From assembly GCA_024811115.1 (NCBI GenBank), contig JAKOGH010000848.1, positions 1 to 17,518 on the forward strand: 17,518 bases of DNA, written 5' to 3'. Numbering within the stretch: position 1 is the stretch's first letter; the number at the start of each line of letters is the position of its first letter. Below are positions 1-10,695 of this stretch, in pieces. A program made the position numbers and the translations under genes. This DNA comes from Terana coerulea (Eukaryota > Basidiomycota > Agaricomycetes > Polyporales > Phanerochaetaceae). The notes under the pieces were generated by a model that was given only the letters and a program-made list of their open reading frames with translations, had not been told where the DNA came from and did no database searches.

Positions 1-511
1 CGGCAGAAGCTGTGGGAGCAGGTACTCTCATGCAATCAACAACCGCAGCAGCCGCCTCAAAGGCGTACGTGAACCTCTCCCGCCCTGTGAAGCCGAACGT
101 TTTTGAGAATTCCCGTTTGTATCCCGGCCACTACGCAGGACATCGTATGAGCCCTCATGAGCTAGCATGTGGCGAACGTCTCACTCACACAGATGTAGAA
201 AGACCTATAGACATCATGGTCGAGATAAAATTTCTCGAAGGGGTCATCGAGACACCCTGCTGCGTCTTCTGCCGTGAAGGCATCTTTGAGACGCATGCCG
301 CTGTACTTGACGCCGTTAATAGTTCTGGTAAATTTGATGCAGGGGTCGGAATTTGCGGACCACCAAGACTGAAGGCGCAATCTTCACTTCCGTATATGTA
401 CACCGCTTGAGGGACAACCAGGCCCGGTAATTCCAGCCCCTGGAGACTCGCGTCCATGAATGTATGGTACTCCTCCTGGGCGGACCGCACTTGTTGTCGT
501 ACAGGGTGAGC
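1..511 (-). CDS. Candidate partial gene of unknown function, running off the left edge
   Basis: Three consecutive minus-strand exons can be chained with consistent phase: 511-402, 324-191 and 84-1. The introns would start GTACAT at 401 and GTGTGA at 190, and end in CCAG and CACAG. The 110 nt, 134 nt and 84 nt pieces read as an ordinary mixed-charge protein, with fragments such as GLELPGLVVPQA, DDPFEKFYLDHD and RERFTYAFEAAAA. No family is recognised. No start codon is assigned; an exon farther upstream is possible around 737-788, where a strong GTAAGT donor follows a short open stretch. The 3' end is outside the window. Open stretches of this size also arise by chance, so the model is tentative. 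Confidence 0.28.
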
Positions 512-1207
512 CTGAGAAGCGCTTAGAGAGCGATCTGTCATGCCGACGAAGTGTGGAGTGGCAGACAGTCGAGAGATAGAGATGAAGGGTCACGTAATCG
601 AGAGAAAGGTATGGTTAGATCAATTTCCGCCCCTGTGTATATACTTCCGCTGCCACAGCCGGTGGCCACCTCTTGATGCATATAGCTTGATGGACCATGC
701 CAAAACGGATCAGGTATATTGGCAAGCAGGCCACTTACCTCGGTATCATCATCTTGCCGTCTGATTGCAATGAACATCTGAGCTGTAGAAGATGTTTGGT
801 TAATAAAATGTCAGAGGGCCTCTCGATGCAGTGTGTAAACTCACGATTCGCTTACTTTCTGGGTCAGTACGAGGGGTACTTGGCTGTGATTTTGCAGGAA
901 CAGCTCTGACAGACGACGGATGGCCTGGGGTCAAAGGTGTAATAGACGAAAGGCCACGAAGGGGTTGCGAACGTGCTAATCCTGGAAGTATACTTCCAGA
1001 GCTACAAAACAAGGGATGATGAGGAAAGACTCACGGGATGTGACGAAACCGCAACCAAGCTCTTGTGGTCAAGCGACGAGCGAGATATACAAGATGATCG
1101 CATGTTGAAAGGCAAGGTGACGACGAAGTTCGTTACATTGGGTACAGTTTCAAAGACGCACGCCGTTGCCAAGCTTGGGTTAACTACAGAAGTAACAACA
1201 ACCTAGC
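512..1207. other. Stretch without a confident gene
   Basis: Short open frames occur on both strands, the longest 77 codons on the plus strand ending at 1206, next to the stop of the minus-strand deaminase. None shows a recognisable domain or a well-supported exon chain. A GTAAGT donor on the minus strand near 736 could belong to an upstream exon of the candidate gene at the left edge. Confidence 0.4.
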
Positions 1208-2138
1208 CTACTGCAAAGTCTGCGCGTCGGTTCAATCAGTGACGTCGAGCGCGGATGTGCAAACATGACTCACCAGCCCGGCGAATAGACGCATATCTGC
1301 CCTCGTCTCGTAGTTCTCCCTGTCTGCGCTGTTGACCTTCACGACCTCGAACCGCCCTCCCTTCTCATCCCAGTGGAACACTCGCCTGATGCCAGCCCAG
1401 CGACACCATTCCAGACAGCGCCAGCATGGCTTCGCCCCGCCCATGCCGTTCTTCGTGACCCTCGCAACGTAGATGTCCGCGCCGTTGACTCCGAGGATCG
1501 CGCCGACGAACGTCCCAGCCCTTGTTCGGCGTCCAGACAGGAAGGTCGTCGGAGTCCGAGCATGAACAGTCGCTACTTCCCGAATCGCCGTCACCAGAGA
1601 TCTGGTACCTCACGGAGGTTGTATCGTCGTAGCTGTTGCCGTGTTTAATCTTGGCCTTCCTCCTCGTAGGGGACCCGGCACCAACCGTCTCCGGGCCGAC
1701 GCAGCGCAAGCAGGTCGCTCCGTCGTCGTGGTCCGCTTCAGGTTCGGCGGCGGCTGGATGTTGCGTCTCTTGTTGTTTTCGTAATTTCCGCGATTTGACG
1801 GGTTTTTCGCACGTAGCTGGTCGTTCCATCGCTTGAACCTGAGTCTTGAACGACGGGGTCATGCCAGTGCAGTTGTATATGGCGTGCATCTCTGCATGCA
1901 TGGACACGGGCTGCAACACACTGCGTCAACCTTAACTCGCATGGTATGGCTTATGCGTGGTCACCTTTCGGTTTCCATGAGTGCCAAGCTCTCCGCCATC
2001 ATAGTGAGTGCGGTGGTGATTAAACCCCGTGGATATAATCTTTCCTCCCTTGACCATGACCGCTCCGAGAGTAAAACACATGGGGCTCTTTGCCGCAGCC
2101 TCGACACACTGTGACAAGTAAAACTGAGTCTTGTTCAT
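1208..2138 (-). CDS. CMP/dCMP-type zinc deaminase-like protein, with a one-base frame break
   Basis: The predicted enzyme is a cytidine/deoxycytidylate deaminase-fold hydrolase with a zinc-bound water; its substrate cannot be told from sequence. Exons: 2138-1965, 1910-1274 and a last exon starting 1210. Introns: 1964-1911 (GTGACC...TTGCAG) and 1273-1211 (GTGAGT...TTGCAG). Residues 1-58 hold the first strand and helix region. The first zinc motif is HAEMHAI (H63, E65); the second is PCWRC (C220, C223) followed by LEWCRWAG. Between them lie about 150 residues rich in Ser, Asp, Lys and Arg, far longer than in ordinary dCMP deaminases. The frame must change at A1490: RRDPR in one frame is followed directly by VNGADIYVARV in the next, so one base is extra or the gene is broken. 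After L270 the stop TAG lies directly at the last splice acceptor. Corrected length is about 270 residues. It runs in tandem downstream of CHO2. Confidence 0.75.
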
Positions 2139-2447
2139 GTTCTTCGTTTATGCGTCGGGTTGTATGTTTGGAGAGCTGTGGATTGTCGTTTTGAAGGCGA
2201 GTGTTAGCGTGGTTCAGGCGAAAGTGTAGCGTGCAGGCAGATGCACCGCCGCCGAAGCGGAAGCAGGCGTGAGATGCATTACGTAAGCTCGTGACAAATT
2301 TCGTGAAAAGTAGACTGTAATAAAACACAACCAAGCCATTCCATCCAAATCAAAAGGTAAGTGTAGAAATAGTCTGGAGCCAATCCAGTGGCGAAGGTGC
2401 AACTAGTGCATCTGGGGGAGAGGGCGAAAGCGAATCAGGATACGCGT
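2139..2447. other. Spacer between CHO2 stop and deaminase start
   Basis: This 309-nt spacer must hold the CHO2 3' end and the deaminase promoter, as both genes run leftwards. No open frame, tRNA or clear repeat was seen in it. Confidence 0.5.
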
Positions 2448-5400
2448 TCAATCCGACAGTAAGTCTCGAGCAACCAATATCCTGTTGGCCAAAGTCCCCA
2501 GGTTCGCGTCGGCAATTATGAGCTTGGGTGTCAATTCAACACCGAACGCTTCTTGGATCGCCTTGCTTATTCGAACGGCCTGGTCTTCGGACCAGAACCT
2601 GAAGTCGTCGGAATCACGACCCTCGTCGGTCGGCCCGCCGCCTGCTTCGTGGCCTGGTGCAGTCTCATCTTCATTGACAGTGGTCTTGCACGAGGTTGGG
2701 ATTAAGGAAAGGTCCGAGTCGAGGCATAGCGTAACGATGTGCGCGAGCGATGAGCGGACGGAGGGAAATTCCAGGGTGGACGGCGTGTCAACTGCGCCGC
2801 ACGCAATCAGCGACAGGTCGGACAATGCGGCTGAGTCCGTAAACTCACCATAGATCTCAATTGGTCCATCTAAGCTCATAACATTGTACTTCCCGTCATG
2901 ATGGTATCGAATCTATGAAAGAAGTCTCTTGTTAGTGCCGCCAAATTCAACAGATCGTTTTTGAACGGCACGTGCCTCGTAACGTCCTGACTTCCATGGC
3001 AAGGTGTTGCTTCTGAAGATCACTTCTCCCTCCTGGAGATCCTTGCTGCTGGAGGGTGCAGGCTTATCTAACCCTAAGGGGATGTCTCCGTCCCACTCTT
3101 CGCCATGCACAGGAACCCACATGCCAAGCGACGACACCTTGGTTACTTGGTTCGATCCGTTCGCTCCGACCTGTCGGGGGCGCAGACAATTCAGCGCTGT
3201 GCTTCCAAGAAAATGAACGGTGTCTTGAACGCACCCTGTAAATGCCAATCCAATCCTTGCGGGAATGGTTCTGCGGAGCGCGCCATTTGACCTTAATGGG
3301 CTCGCCTAGGTGGAAGCGTCCCGTCCCGTCCGCGCTGTTCGGGGCAACGGCGATGTTGTACTTGGAGGAGTCGTAGCGGGAAAGATCGGTAGCGACTCGG
3401 CTATGCCGTTCATTCAGCTGAAGCCCCTTTGTGAACCGATTGAAGACTCACGTTATGACTAACTTTTCGCGCGACTGCTGCAGTAAGACCTTCGTGTCCT
3501 GCATGACTTCGGTAATCCTGGGCTTCGCTGCAAAAGTGCGAATAAGCATGTGCTAACGATCGGTAGGACGGCTGCAGACGCACACTTCGCCAGGAACTCC
3601 TCCAAGACCTCGGCTGTTTCGCCGTACACCTTGTCGAAGGTGCCCTTGACCTCTCGAGCGACTCGCTTAATTTCCGGCGCATGTCTGCCAGCACGGGTCT
3701 CCAGCAGCCGAGCGTTCCGTTGAGCGACTTTCTTAATGACCTTGACAAAGCCGGCGTCACTGCGTAGCGAGTCCCCGTATAGCCTTCGCATATGAGGGCT
3801 GTAGGGCGGATGTTAGTGCATGAGGGTGGCGCGATGGACGGAGTTTAGAGCACAGCATCAGCCCATCACGGAAATAGGATGAGACTTACTGTTCAACTTT
3901 ACTCATAAACCAAAGCTGCGAGAGATGGCGGATAACTGCGAGCGTGAACACCAGTTTGCTGCCGCTGATCAATGCCAGGCCAAAGAAAGCGGCGCCGCTC
4001 ATGATCTCCGGGTTGTTCAGATACCTTCACGATACGCCCATCTCATCAGCCACGATGTGGAAATAGAGGTGGGTCGCTCATCAACGTACCTGTAGATTCC
4101 ACTGTACTCAAGGTTCGCGGCGAAGTCGTCCATGAAAAAGTCGCCAAAGAACCAACCTGAAAGGTTCTCGTGAGATCCCGCGCCATTGAATAGCGGGAGA
4201 TTGGTCTTACCGAACATGCCCAAGACTTCATATTGCTCTAGGGTGGCCCAGATGTGCACAGCTATCAGGAGCTAATCATACATGTAAGCAGACGGGTGAC
4301 GACGTAGATATCCACGAGGCTCACCGCGCCCATTGTATGCCGTAAAGCTCATTACCGACAGTCCAGTTATTCGGGATAGAGTACGTCTTCCATGCCAATC
4401 CAATGAACGACGCTATAGGTAGAGAGCACGAGGCAATCAGTTCCGCGATGCTGAGACAATCAGGGGACGAGTGAAAGATTTCTTACCATAGGTCATGCAC
4501 ATGCTCATATTGTAAATGGACTTCCAGTTCGAAAATGCCTCATAAAGCGCTCCTTTTCCATAGTCATTGACTGGATAGTGGTAGTGTTTGAGATAGTGGC
4601 GGACCAGAAATTTTCTTTCAGACTGGGCGCGAAGGAGCAGGCCGAGACCGAAGGAATGGAACATGACCCATGTAAACGCGTGTACGGTGTACAAGGCTAG
4701 GGTCGCACCATGCGACAGCGACGGAACAAGCGACGCAAGAAGAACATATGATATCACGAGGACGAGTTGTATGTCAGTGGCACTGTGTGGGAAAGGGTTA
4801 GCATGCACGTTGAGATTAATTAATCGTAGCCGACAAGAAAAGCGTACCGAAGAAGATCCAAGTTGTGCAGTAACACGACGTCTTTCCGGAAATATTTGTT
4901 GAAAAGATCATGCTGTGACATCGATGACTTGGTAAGACGTGGAGCGTCAGCGCTCCGTGATGTCGTTGAGGTGAAGCTGACAGTCGACTCGGTCCGGGCT
5001 TTCCTCTTGGGGCTTTGCATTCGACTCTCATTCTCCGTGTCAGAATCGCTGTCGGTTACGGGCTCGTCAGTCTCCGTCGCTGACTCGCCTTCGGTAGCTG
5101 ATGGTGTAGCTGAGCTTGTTGAGACCGTAGACGAAGTGGACGGTTGGCGTGTATGCTCCTTGAGGGGTGCAGACTCAGCGGTGATCTTGCGGGAGGTCAA
5201 TGGGACCACGGGGGTACGTAGGGCGAGCAATTTACGCTGGCCGTAAGTCCGCTCGATATCTACATTAAGCTGTAAGTGGCCCAACGTGGGTAGATGAAAA
5301 TCGGCTGCTTACGGGGTTTTCGAACAGAACAAGGAAGCCGAACTGCGCGGCGTGGGCCGCCAGACTCACAAAAAGAACAGCATAGCTTCCAGAAATAAGC

Positions 5401-6490
5401 GATAGACCGTAGTAGCCAGCGTAGCCTGTGTAGTCACTTAGTACAAACCACATGAGGAAGAATACGTGACATGCCAACTGAGTACATCGGATGGGGAGCC
5501 AACTCGAATACACCGTCAAAGACGAGCGCACCGCGCTGGAAAAAGACATCTCCCCAGTACCAACCGTAATCCTTCACGACGTGGTGAGCCTCTGTCTTGA
5601 CCCACAGATTGAAGGCAATCAGCACGAAACCGCCAATCCACCTGTTACAGAAGCTTAGATAAAGTATAGCCGACAAATACGGACGTAATACCTCATGATG
5701 TGGGTCACGAATGACAGGCCTTCAGGTGCACGGAAGCACGCAAAAGCGAACATGCAATATGCCACGAAGTCACTGAGGCATGTTACTGTTAGTCTTCAAT
5801 TCGGCCTAAACATATGCAGAACAAGGTACGCACTTCAGGAGGATGATATCAACGGCCTGGCGGAACAGCAGCCAGCTATTGTATTCTAAGGGTAGCTCCT
5901 ATCTGCGATATTAGCCCAACCTGCCCGAGAAGTAGAAGAAAACAGTACAAACGTCGAATGAATAGTCTTTTCCCATTTTTCCGGCCAACTGTTTGCGAAT
6001 CCAGTTGCGGACTTCGGGCCTGCGCTTCTCGTCCAGCCACCCCAACCGTTGGATTTCCTTGACGATCCATTTCTTCTTGCTCTGCTTGGTCAAGACCCAG
6101 CCAAGCCCAGCATCGTACGCCGCTCGCCAGAAGGCGAAATAGAAGGAGAAAAAGAACCTGGAGGCCCAGCGAGGGAGGGCAATGAACAGCAAGATTTGAA
6201 ACCCCAGGAACGCCAGATTGATCAAATCAATATGGGATTTTGGGTATGCCGGATTAAATAGCGTCAACACGTCATGCGTAGTAGGAACACGAAAGACTGC
6301 AGAGATCTCGGTCAGCAAAAACATCAAAAATTAAGGACGAAAGGTGGCTACCCTCGCCGCCCGGCGTTTTGCCCCACACCACATCTTCTCTACGCGTAGA
6401 CGGTTCGACCGTCGCGTCAGGGAGCGCCACTTGTTCCTCCTTGGATATGCGTTTTCGTAGCCGCAGATTTGAGGGTGAGTCCGCAGGCAT
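2448..6490 (-). CDS. CHO2: Phosphatidylethanolamine N-methyltransferase (CHO2), with a one-base frame break
   Basis: CHO2 methylates phosphatidylethanolamine to the monomethyl form with S-adenosylmethionine in the ER membrane, the first step of the methylation route to phosphatidylcholine. Seventeen exons, minus strand: 6490-6352, 6296-5953, 5898-5834, 5772-5692, 5641-5475, 5425-5313, 5269-4848, 4782-4487, 4412-4325, 4271-4211, 4156-4090, 4024-3890, 3798-3584, 3527-3452, 3400-3235, 3170-2976, 2912-2448. Family blocks include [91 protein letters not shown] and a C-terminal [13 protein letters not shown]. Many hydrophobic membrane segments lie in two related halves, joined by a Ser/Thr/Glu-rich linker (about residues 325-420). 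The start M is followed directly by the family's N-terminus; the upstream in-frame M gives unrelated sequence. At 4344-4346 one base is missing between GNEL and RHTMGA; as read, the frame stops at 4323-4321. Corrected length is 1031 residues. Introns 5 and 16 appear to be GC-AG. Confidence 0.95.
2913..2975 (-). other. CHO2 intron 16, GC-AG type
   Basis: The upstream exon ends GRYE (GAG) and the next starts ATT CGA TAC, giving the conserved [14 protein letters not shown] block. The only junction keeping this frame is GAG|GCACGT ... TTTCATAG|ATT. Nearby GT dinucleotides at GGAC|GTTACG and GCAC|GTGCCG have the wrong phase. A CTAAC branch-like motif lies about 20 nt before the acceptor. Length is 63 nt. 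Confidence 0.75.
5426..5474 (-). other. CHO2 intron 5, GC-AG type
   Basis: HPMYSVG continues into YAGYYG, a conserved junction, only if the intron runs TTG|GCATGT ... ACACAG|GC, 49 nt long. A GT-AG alternative (GTCACG to CTAAG, 34 nt) is possible but inserts five residues into a conserved block and makes an unusually short intron. Confidence 0.65.
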
Positions 6491-6604
6491 GGTGGGTGAA
6501 ACTACTAGAACGCAAGGCCAATAATCCTCAGGCTTGCAGACGGTTTGTGACGTGGACGAGAGACGGCCGCAAGCTCGCCAGCTCGCGCGACCATACAACA
6601 CACG

Positions 6605-6622
6605 CACGTGATTTACGTAAAT
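6605..6622. promoter_or_regulatory. Adjacent CACGTG and ATTTACGTAAAT palindromes upstream of CHO2
   Basis: CACGTG (6605-6610) is a perfect E-box. It abuts ATTTACGTAAAT (6611-6622), a perfect 12-bp palindrome with a bZIP-like TTACGTAA core. They lie 115-132 nt upstream of the CHO2 start codon. In yeasts, bHLH factors control phospholipid genes through CANNTG-type elements; whether that applies here is inference. Confidence 0.35.
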
Positions 6623-8946
6623 TTCCCTAATCTCGCTTAGACGCGCGTTGCAGTGATAACCCGCGCTTGCCCTGAAGAAGATCCGTTTCGAAGTTTTTTA
6701 GCGCTTTAGGCTTGTTCTCATTCCTCGACATCCCCGAGATGCTACCACTCAACAAGATCTCTGCTTCATTTCCGACATATGCTCCATAAGGCACGTCAAT
6801 TTGTGGTGGTAAGTTTTTGCTCTCCGCTTTATAACCCTTACTATTCACTCCTTATCCGAACACCTACCAATCGGACGAGGAGTTGCTAATGAAGGGGACA
6901 ACGAGACATCGCATGTCGAGGCATTAATTTCGGCTGCTCTCTGCTGTAAACTACAGTGAGTGTCCTTACGAGGTGCCACACAGATCTTATGTATGCACGT
7001 AGTCCTGTGCAATGAGAAGGTTCTCAATCCTATCATCTCCGGAGCGCTGTGACGTTTCCTGCGCGATCTTCCCTGCACCGGTTGACTCACCTGAGAGCTC
7101 ACGGGGTGCCTAAGTCCATGCTCCGAGCCCAGTTGACACTATCCGGATGGCTCCGGGCGGTTCGTGACTGCGCAGTGACCGGAACGCCGTACATAATTTG
7201 AAAGAGGCAAGAAAGGTACAAGAGACTACACGAAAATATTTCAAGAGGTAAATGGGCAACTGTCCTTCCCTCCCTCTGCGCAACCGAGTACGCTAGAAGC
7301 AGAATCCAGGTCGTTTACAAGATGGGGCCGACGTTGGGAGGAGCATAGCAAGGTGGGTAGAGAATGTTCACTGTGGCTGGGTGTGTTCCTCGGCGCTGCA
7401 GGAAGACCGTGCTGGTAAGTGTCGTGCATCGTACGACGCCACATCGAGTGAACTTACACTGAGACGTAGGTACAGGCCACGTCCCGCCGCTCACAGTTGA
7501 CGCACGTCGGCTTTCGCCCATCGCAACGGACTTTTCTCTCTGGAAGCACATTGTGGCGTCAGCACCGGGATTGCCAGCATCGAATCGGGGATGCGATCAT
7601 ACTTCTGCAAGAGGTACAGGCCATCGGCACCCTTCGTGGCAATCTTTCGCCTTCAATTCTGGTCTCGACCGGGAAGGTGTGTTGGCCGGGCTACAGACGA
7701 GTGAGCAAGATGCGGCAGGGGGCCATTGCCAAATACCTACGGTAGAGCTCATGATGCGTCGACGGTTGTGAGATGCTGAAGCACTTGGCGATGCTCCCGG
7801 GTCTTATATGGGGGCGGGAGCGTCTCTTAACCGAAAATGACTGGCTGTTTGCCTGCAAAAGACATCGCACGCGAACGCCGAGCAGGGAAGTCCGCGATGA
7901 CAACTTCCAGGGTAAGCCACGGTCCTAAGACGTGTTTGCAGGAATGAGCCACTGTCCACGGAGGGCACGCTTAATGTGGTTGACACCCGTCGGAGATTGG
8001 TGCATGACGCCCCCTTACTCCTTTACTTCTTAGGAAAGATCTTGTATGATCGGGTGCATTACAAATGTCACATCGCTTGAGGATGGAATGAATGTTCTGG
8101 TTGGCTTTTTATGTACAAAGGGAAGGGCACTGCAGTCATGGCGTAGAGCTGCGTACCATCGCAGATGAGGGTAGACCCTAGTACATTCCGGAGCAGTGCG
8201 ACGGTTAGTGAACGAATATCTCTGCATGTCCGCACGTTGTCGCTACGGCCGTGTAGGTCAGGCCTAGGCCAGGGCTATCGCGTCTATTGAGTGGATGTTG
8301 CTTGCAACCCTTGTTGATGGGAGAACTGCCTATTGAAACGAGGTACGCGCACACCATTGGATAGCCAGAGACCCACTTACACCAACTGCCTGTTGGGCTG
8401 GACTCACATCGGGGCAAAGAAGAGATTGGATCTACTCCATTACATACACGATTGGCCGCCAGCCAGGCTGCAGGAAGGGCCCCGGGAAGATTGCTTTTCC
8501 AGCCGAGTCTAAAACGGCGCCTTCGACCAAGTTGGAACCACGTATGGCGTCCGTGGCACAGTGCGGCGAGATCCCGAAAGCGTTCAACTGCAAAGGCCAT
8601 GGTGGTATGAAGGTCTAGAACTCTCCCACCGAGCGCCACGGTGCCACAGAGGTACACACAACATCTGTACCCTTTCCTCTAAATTTCCAACACCGATAAC
8701 CAGGAAATGTCACCAGTTCAGGACTAGCCGGGACGAACCATTGCGCGCTTAGGGAAGTGAACCTCGACGCATTCCTAAAGCGGAGTTTATGTGCGCACCA
8801 TCACTGTGCGCTCTCGAAAAAGGGTTTCGATCAATTGTTGGACCCTTGCCTTGTTTGCGACGGTATGTGCGTTTTCGAGCTGCAAAGCATAGTCCAGAGC
8901 TGTAAGGCGTTGTACCGCTTCGGTTGTGTTCCGACAGGTAGCGGCC
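6623..8946. other. 2.3-kb region without a confident gene
   Basis: It must contain the promoters of CHO2 (leftwards) and the SET gene (rightwards). One plus-strand exon chain can be drawn: 7197-7247, 7297-7414 and 7470-7771, with introns of 49 nt (GTAAAT...CTAG) and 55 nt (GTAAGT...GTAG) and matching phases. It has no start codon and matches no family I know, and another frame across the same exons also stays open, so it may be chance. A 150-codon minus-strand open frame at 8205-8657 likewise shows no domain. No tRNA, rRNA or obvious repeat was seen. Confidence 0.3.
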
Positions 8947-10416
8947 ATGACCCCATCTGAAGATGAGCTCAAGGGCGTACTGCAAGCAATGCGGGCCCAG
9001 AACCCGACGCTCGGTATCCCAAAGCTGCACGCGCTGCTGCTCGCCGAGCATCCCGAATGGACTGTCAGCGAAAGGCGGACAAGGAAGATCTTACAAAGTG
9101 AAGGCCTTGTATTAACCGCTTCCGGCGCGAAAAGCGGCAAGGAGAACGGACATACAAAGACGCTTCATCCGGTCTCTAAAGTGATTGAAGGCTTGGACGT
9201 GAAGAAATGGACGTCTAAAGTACAGGTCAAGTACTTCGACAGCCTGAAAGGAAAAGGATTGGTCGCTTCAGACAGGATAACGGAAGGAGAGTTTGTCTGG
9301 AAAGAAGATCCGTTCATACTCGCTCCGGAGTGGTACGTACTTTTTCCGATAAAGTTCCATACGCTGCAATTTTATTCAATTATTCCCGTAGGGGACTGTA
9401 CGATCACCAAACCTCGTCGGTTGCGTGCACTCACTGCTCGACTCCGTTGACAAATTCACCCCTGACCGTCCCTTGCCCGGCCTCGTCGAAGCTGCCGTCA
9501 TGCCAGGCGAGGTTCTGCAACCGACTGTGCCTGTCCCGCTCGGGGCGGACACATCCGCTTTTATGCCCCGGCCAAAATCCCAGCGCAATTCCGCTCCTTG
9601 CTTTCGCCAGGCAGCACGAATGGCTGGCGTTGCATGCACTGTCACAGTGTACTGCCCGAGTCTTGCTCGCCGACCAGCAGGACGAGGAGGCCTTCAAGGC
9701 CGACTGGGACGTCGTCCGTGCCCTGGCCCAACTGGGGATGGAGGAACGCGTAAAAGGCGGCTGGTGAGTACATTGATTCGATCTTCGGTCGCAGCAAGCA
9801 TACTCATGATCACCGCGTAGGTTGGGAAACTCTGAGCCTGACCGTGAGACGTGGAAACAGGCCTATGAACTCTACAACAACGCCTTCAGGGAGCCCAGCA
9901 CGGAGCCGGAGAGAAAGCGGCTGGCTAAGCTACTGAGGAAGCCTACACGCAAAGAAGTCGTTGACGAGCTATTTGAATACGAGGCCTTCTTACGCGGCCT
10001 GGGCCGCATGTCTCTTAGTAAGTCTTGCACTCGGGCTGTCGCAATGCGGATGACTTTCTCACCGACTTTGAATAGATCTGGAAGCTCACGGCGGCCTCTA
10101 TGTTCTTCACTCGCACATCAATCACTCGTGTGTGCCAAACATCTCCATCCGCCATCTCGACCAGCGGACCGCCCTTGCCCGGATCTCTGTCATTGCACGC
10201 AGGGACATCGAGTCGGGCGAGGAGCTTGTCATATCGTACGTCAACCCCGCGTTGCCCTTGGAGAGCCGAAGAAAGTCACTGTTGGAATGGGGCTTTGGGC
10301 TGTGCCAGTGTCCCCGCTGTGTCGCGGAAGAACAGGACCCTGCACAGCAGGCTCTGACAGAGTCAGGTCCAGACGACCTCGAAGCGGAACTGAAGGCTGG
10401 CCTTGGTGTTGTGTAG
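8947..10416 (+). CDS. SET5: SET-domain lysine methyltransferase, Set5/SMYD-like
   Basis: A predicted S-adenosylmethionine-dependent protein lysine methyltransferase; yeast Set5 acts on histone H4, but the target here is unknown. Four exons: 8947-9332, 9392-9763, 9821-10017, 10076-10416. Introns of 57-59 nt begin GTACGT, GTGAGT and GTAAGT. The 431-residue protein starts with a helical N-terminal segment (TPSEDELKGVL; TVSERRTRKIL), then the SET entry motif KGKGLVASDRITEGE. A MYND-like Cys cluster follows, beginning CTHC at 141-144 and including FCNRLC and HPLLC. The SET core is complete: NHSC at 334-337, GEELVISY at 366-373, and post-SET CQCPRC at 395-400. The start at 8947 has a good context (GCGGCCATGA); an in-frame M seven codons upstream is the alternative. 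The gene is intact and converges on the ALKBH6 gene 279 nt away. Confidence 0.92.
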
Positions 10417-10695
10417 AAGTATGGCGTGCGGCGAGTGACATCCCTACGTCGCGGAGCGTCCTCCAGGCTGATCTTCCCAATTTCCAGGTTGTCAACGGCG
10501 AACAGTCTTCCCGTCTTCCACACTCGGTCAGGGAGGACGTTGAGCGCAAAAGGGAGCGGATCGATGAGATATTTCCTAGTAACTGTATTGACATTGCTCT
10601 GCCTGCCTTTATTCCACCGCTGCTACTGTGCACATCTGCACTGTAAATCCGCCGCCTTGACGTTGACGTCGGCGGAGTTTCGGCAACTAGGGTGC

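Noticed and set aside
1365..1919. 184-codon minus-strand open frame taken as one protein
   Set aside because: Only the part up to the DPR block belongs to the deaminase; after 1490 the true frame is the neighbouring one with PCWRC.
4863..5246. 127-codon plus-strand open frame
   Set aside because: Antisense shadow of the Ser/Thr/Glu-rich linker exon of CHO2.
5441..5474. GT-AG alternative (GTCACG to CTAAG) for CHO2 intron 5
   Set aside because: It would insert five residues into the conserved MYSVGYAGYYG block and be only about 34 nt long.
8205..8657. 150-codon minus-strand open frame
   Set aside because: No domain, no start context or partner exons; composition does not differ clearly from chance.
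9822..10646. 274-codon plus-strand open frame
   Set aside because: Its first part is SET5 exon 3, but beyond 10017 it reads through the intron and out of frame; the real exon 4 carries NHSC and CQCPRC in another frame.
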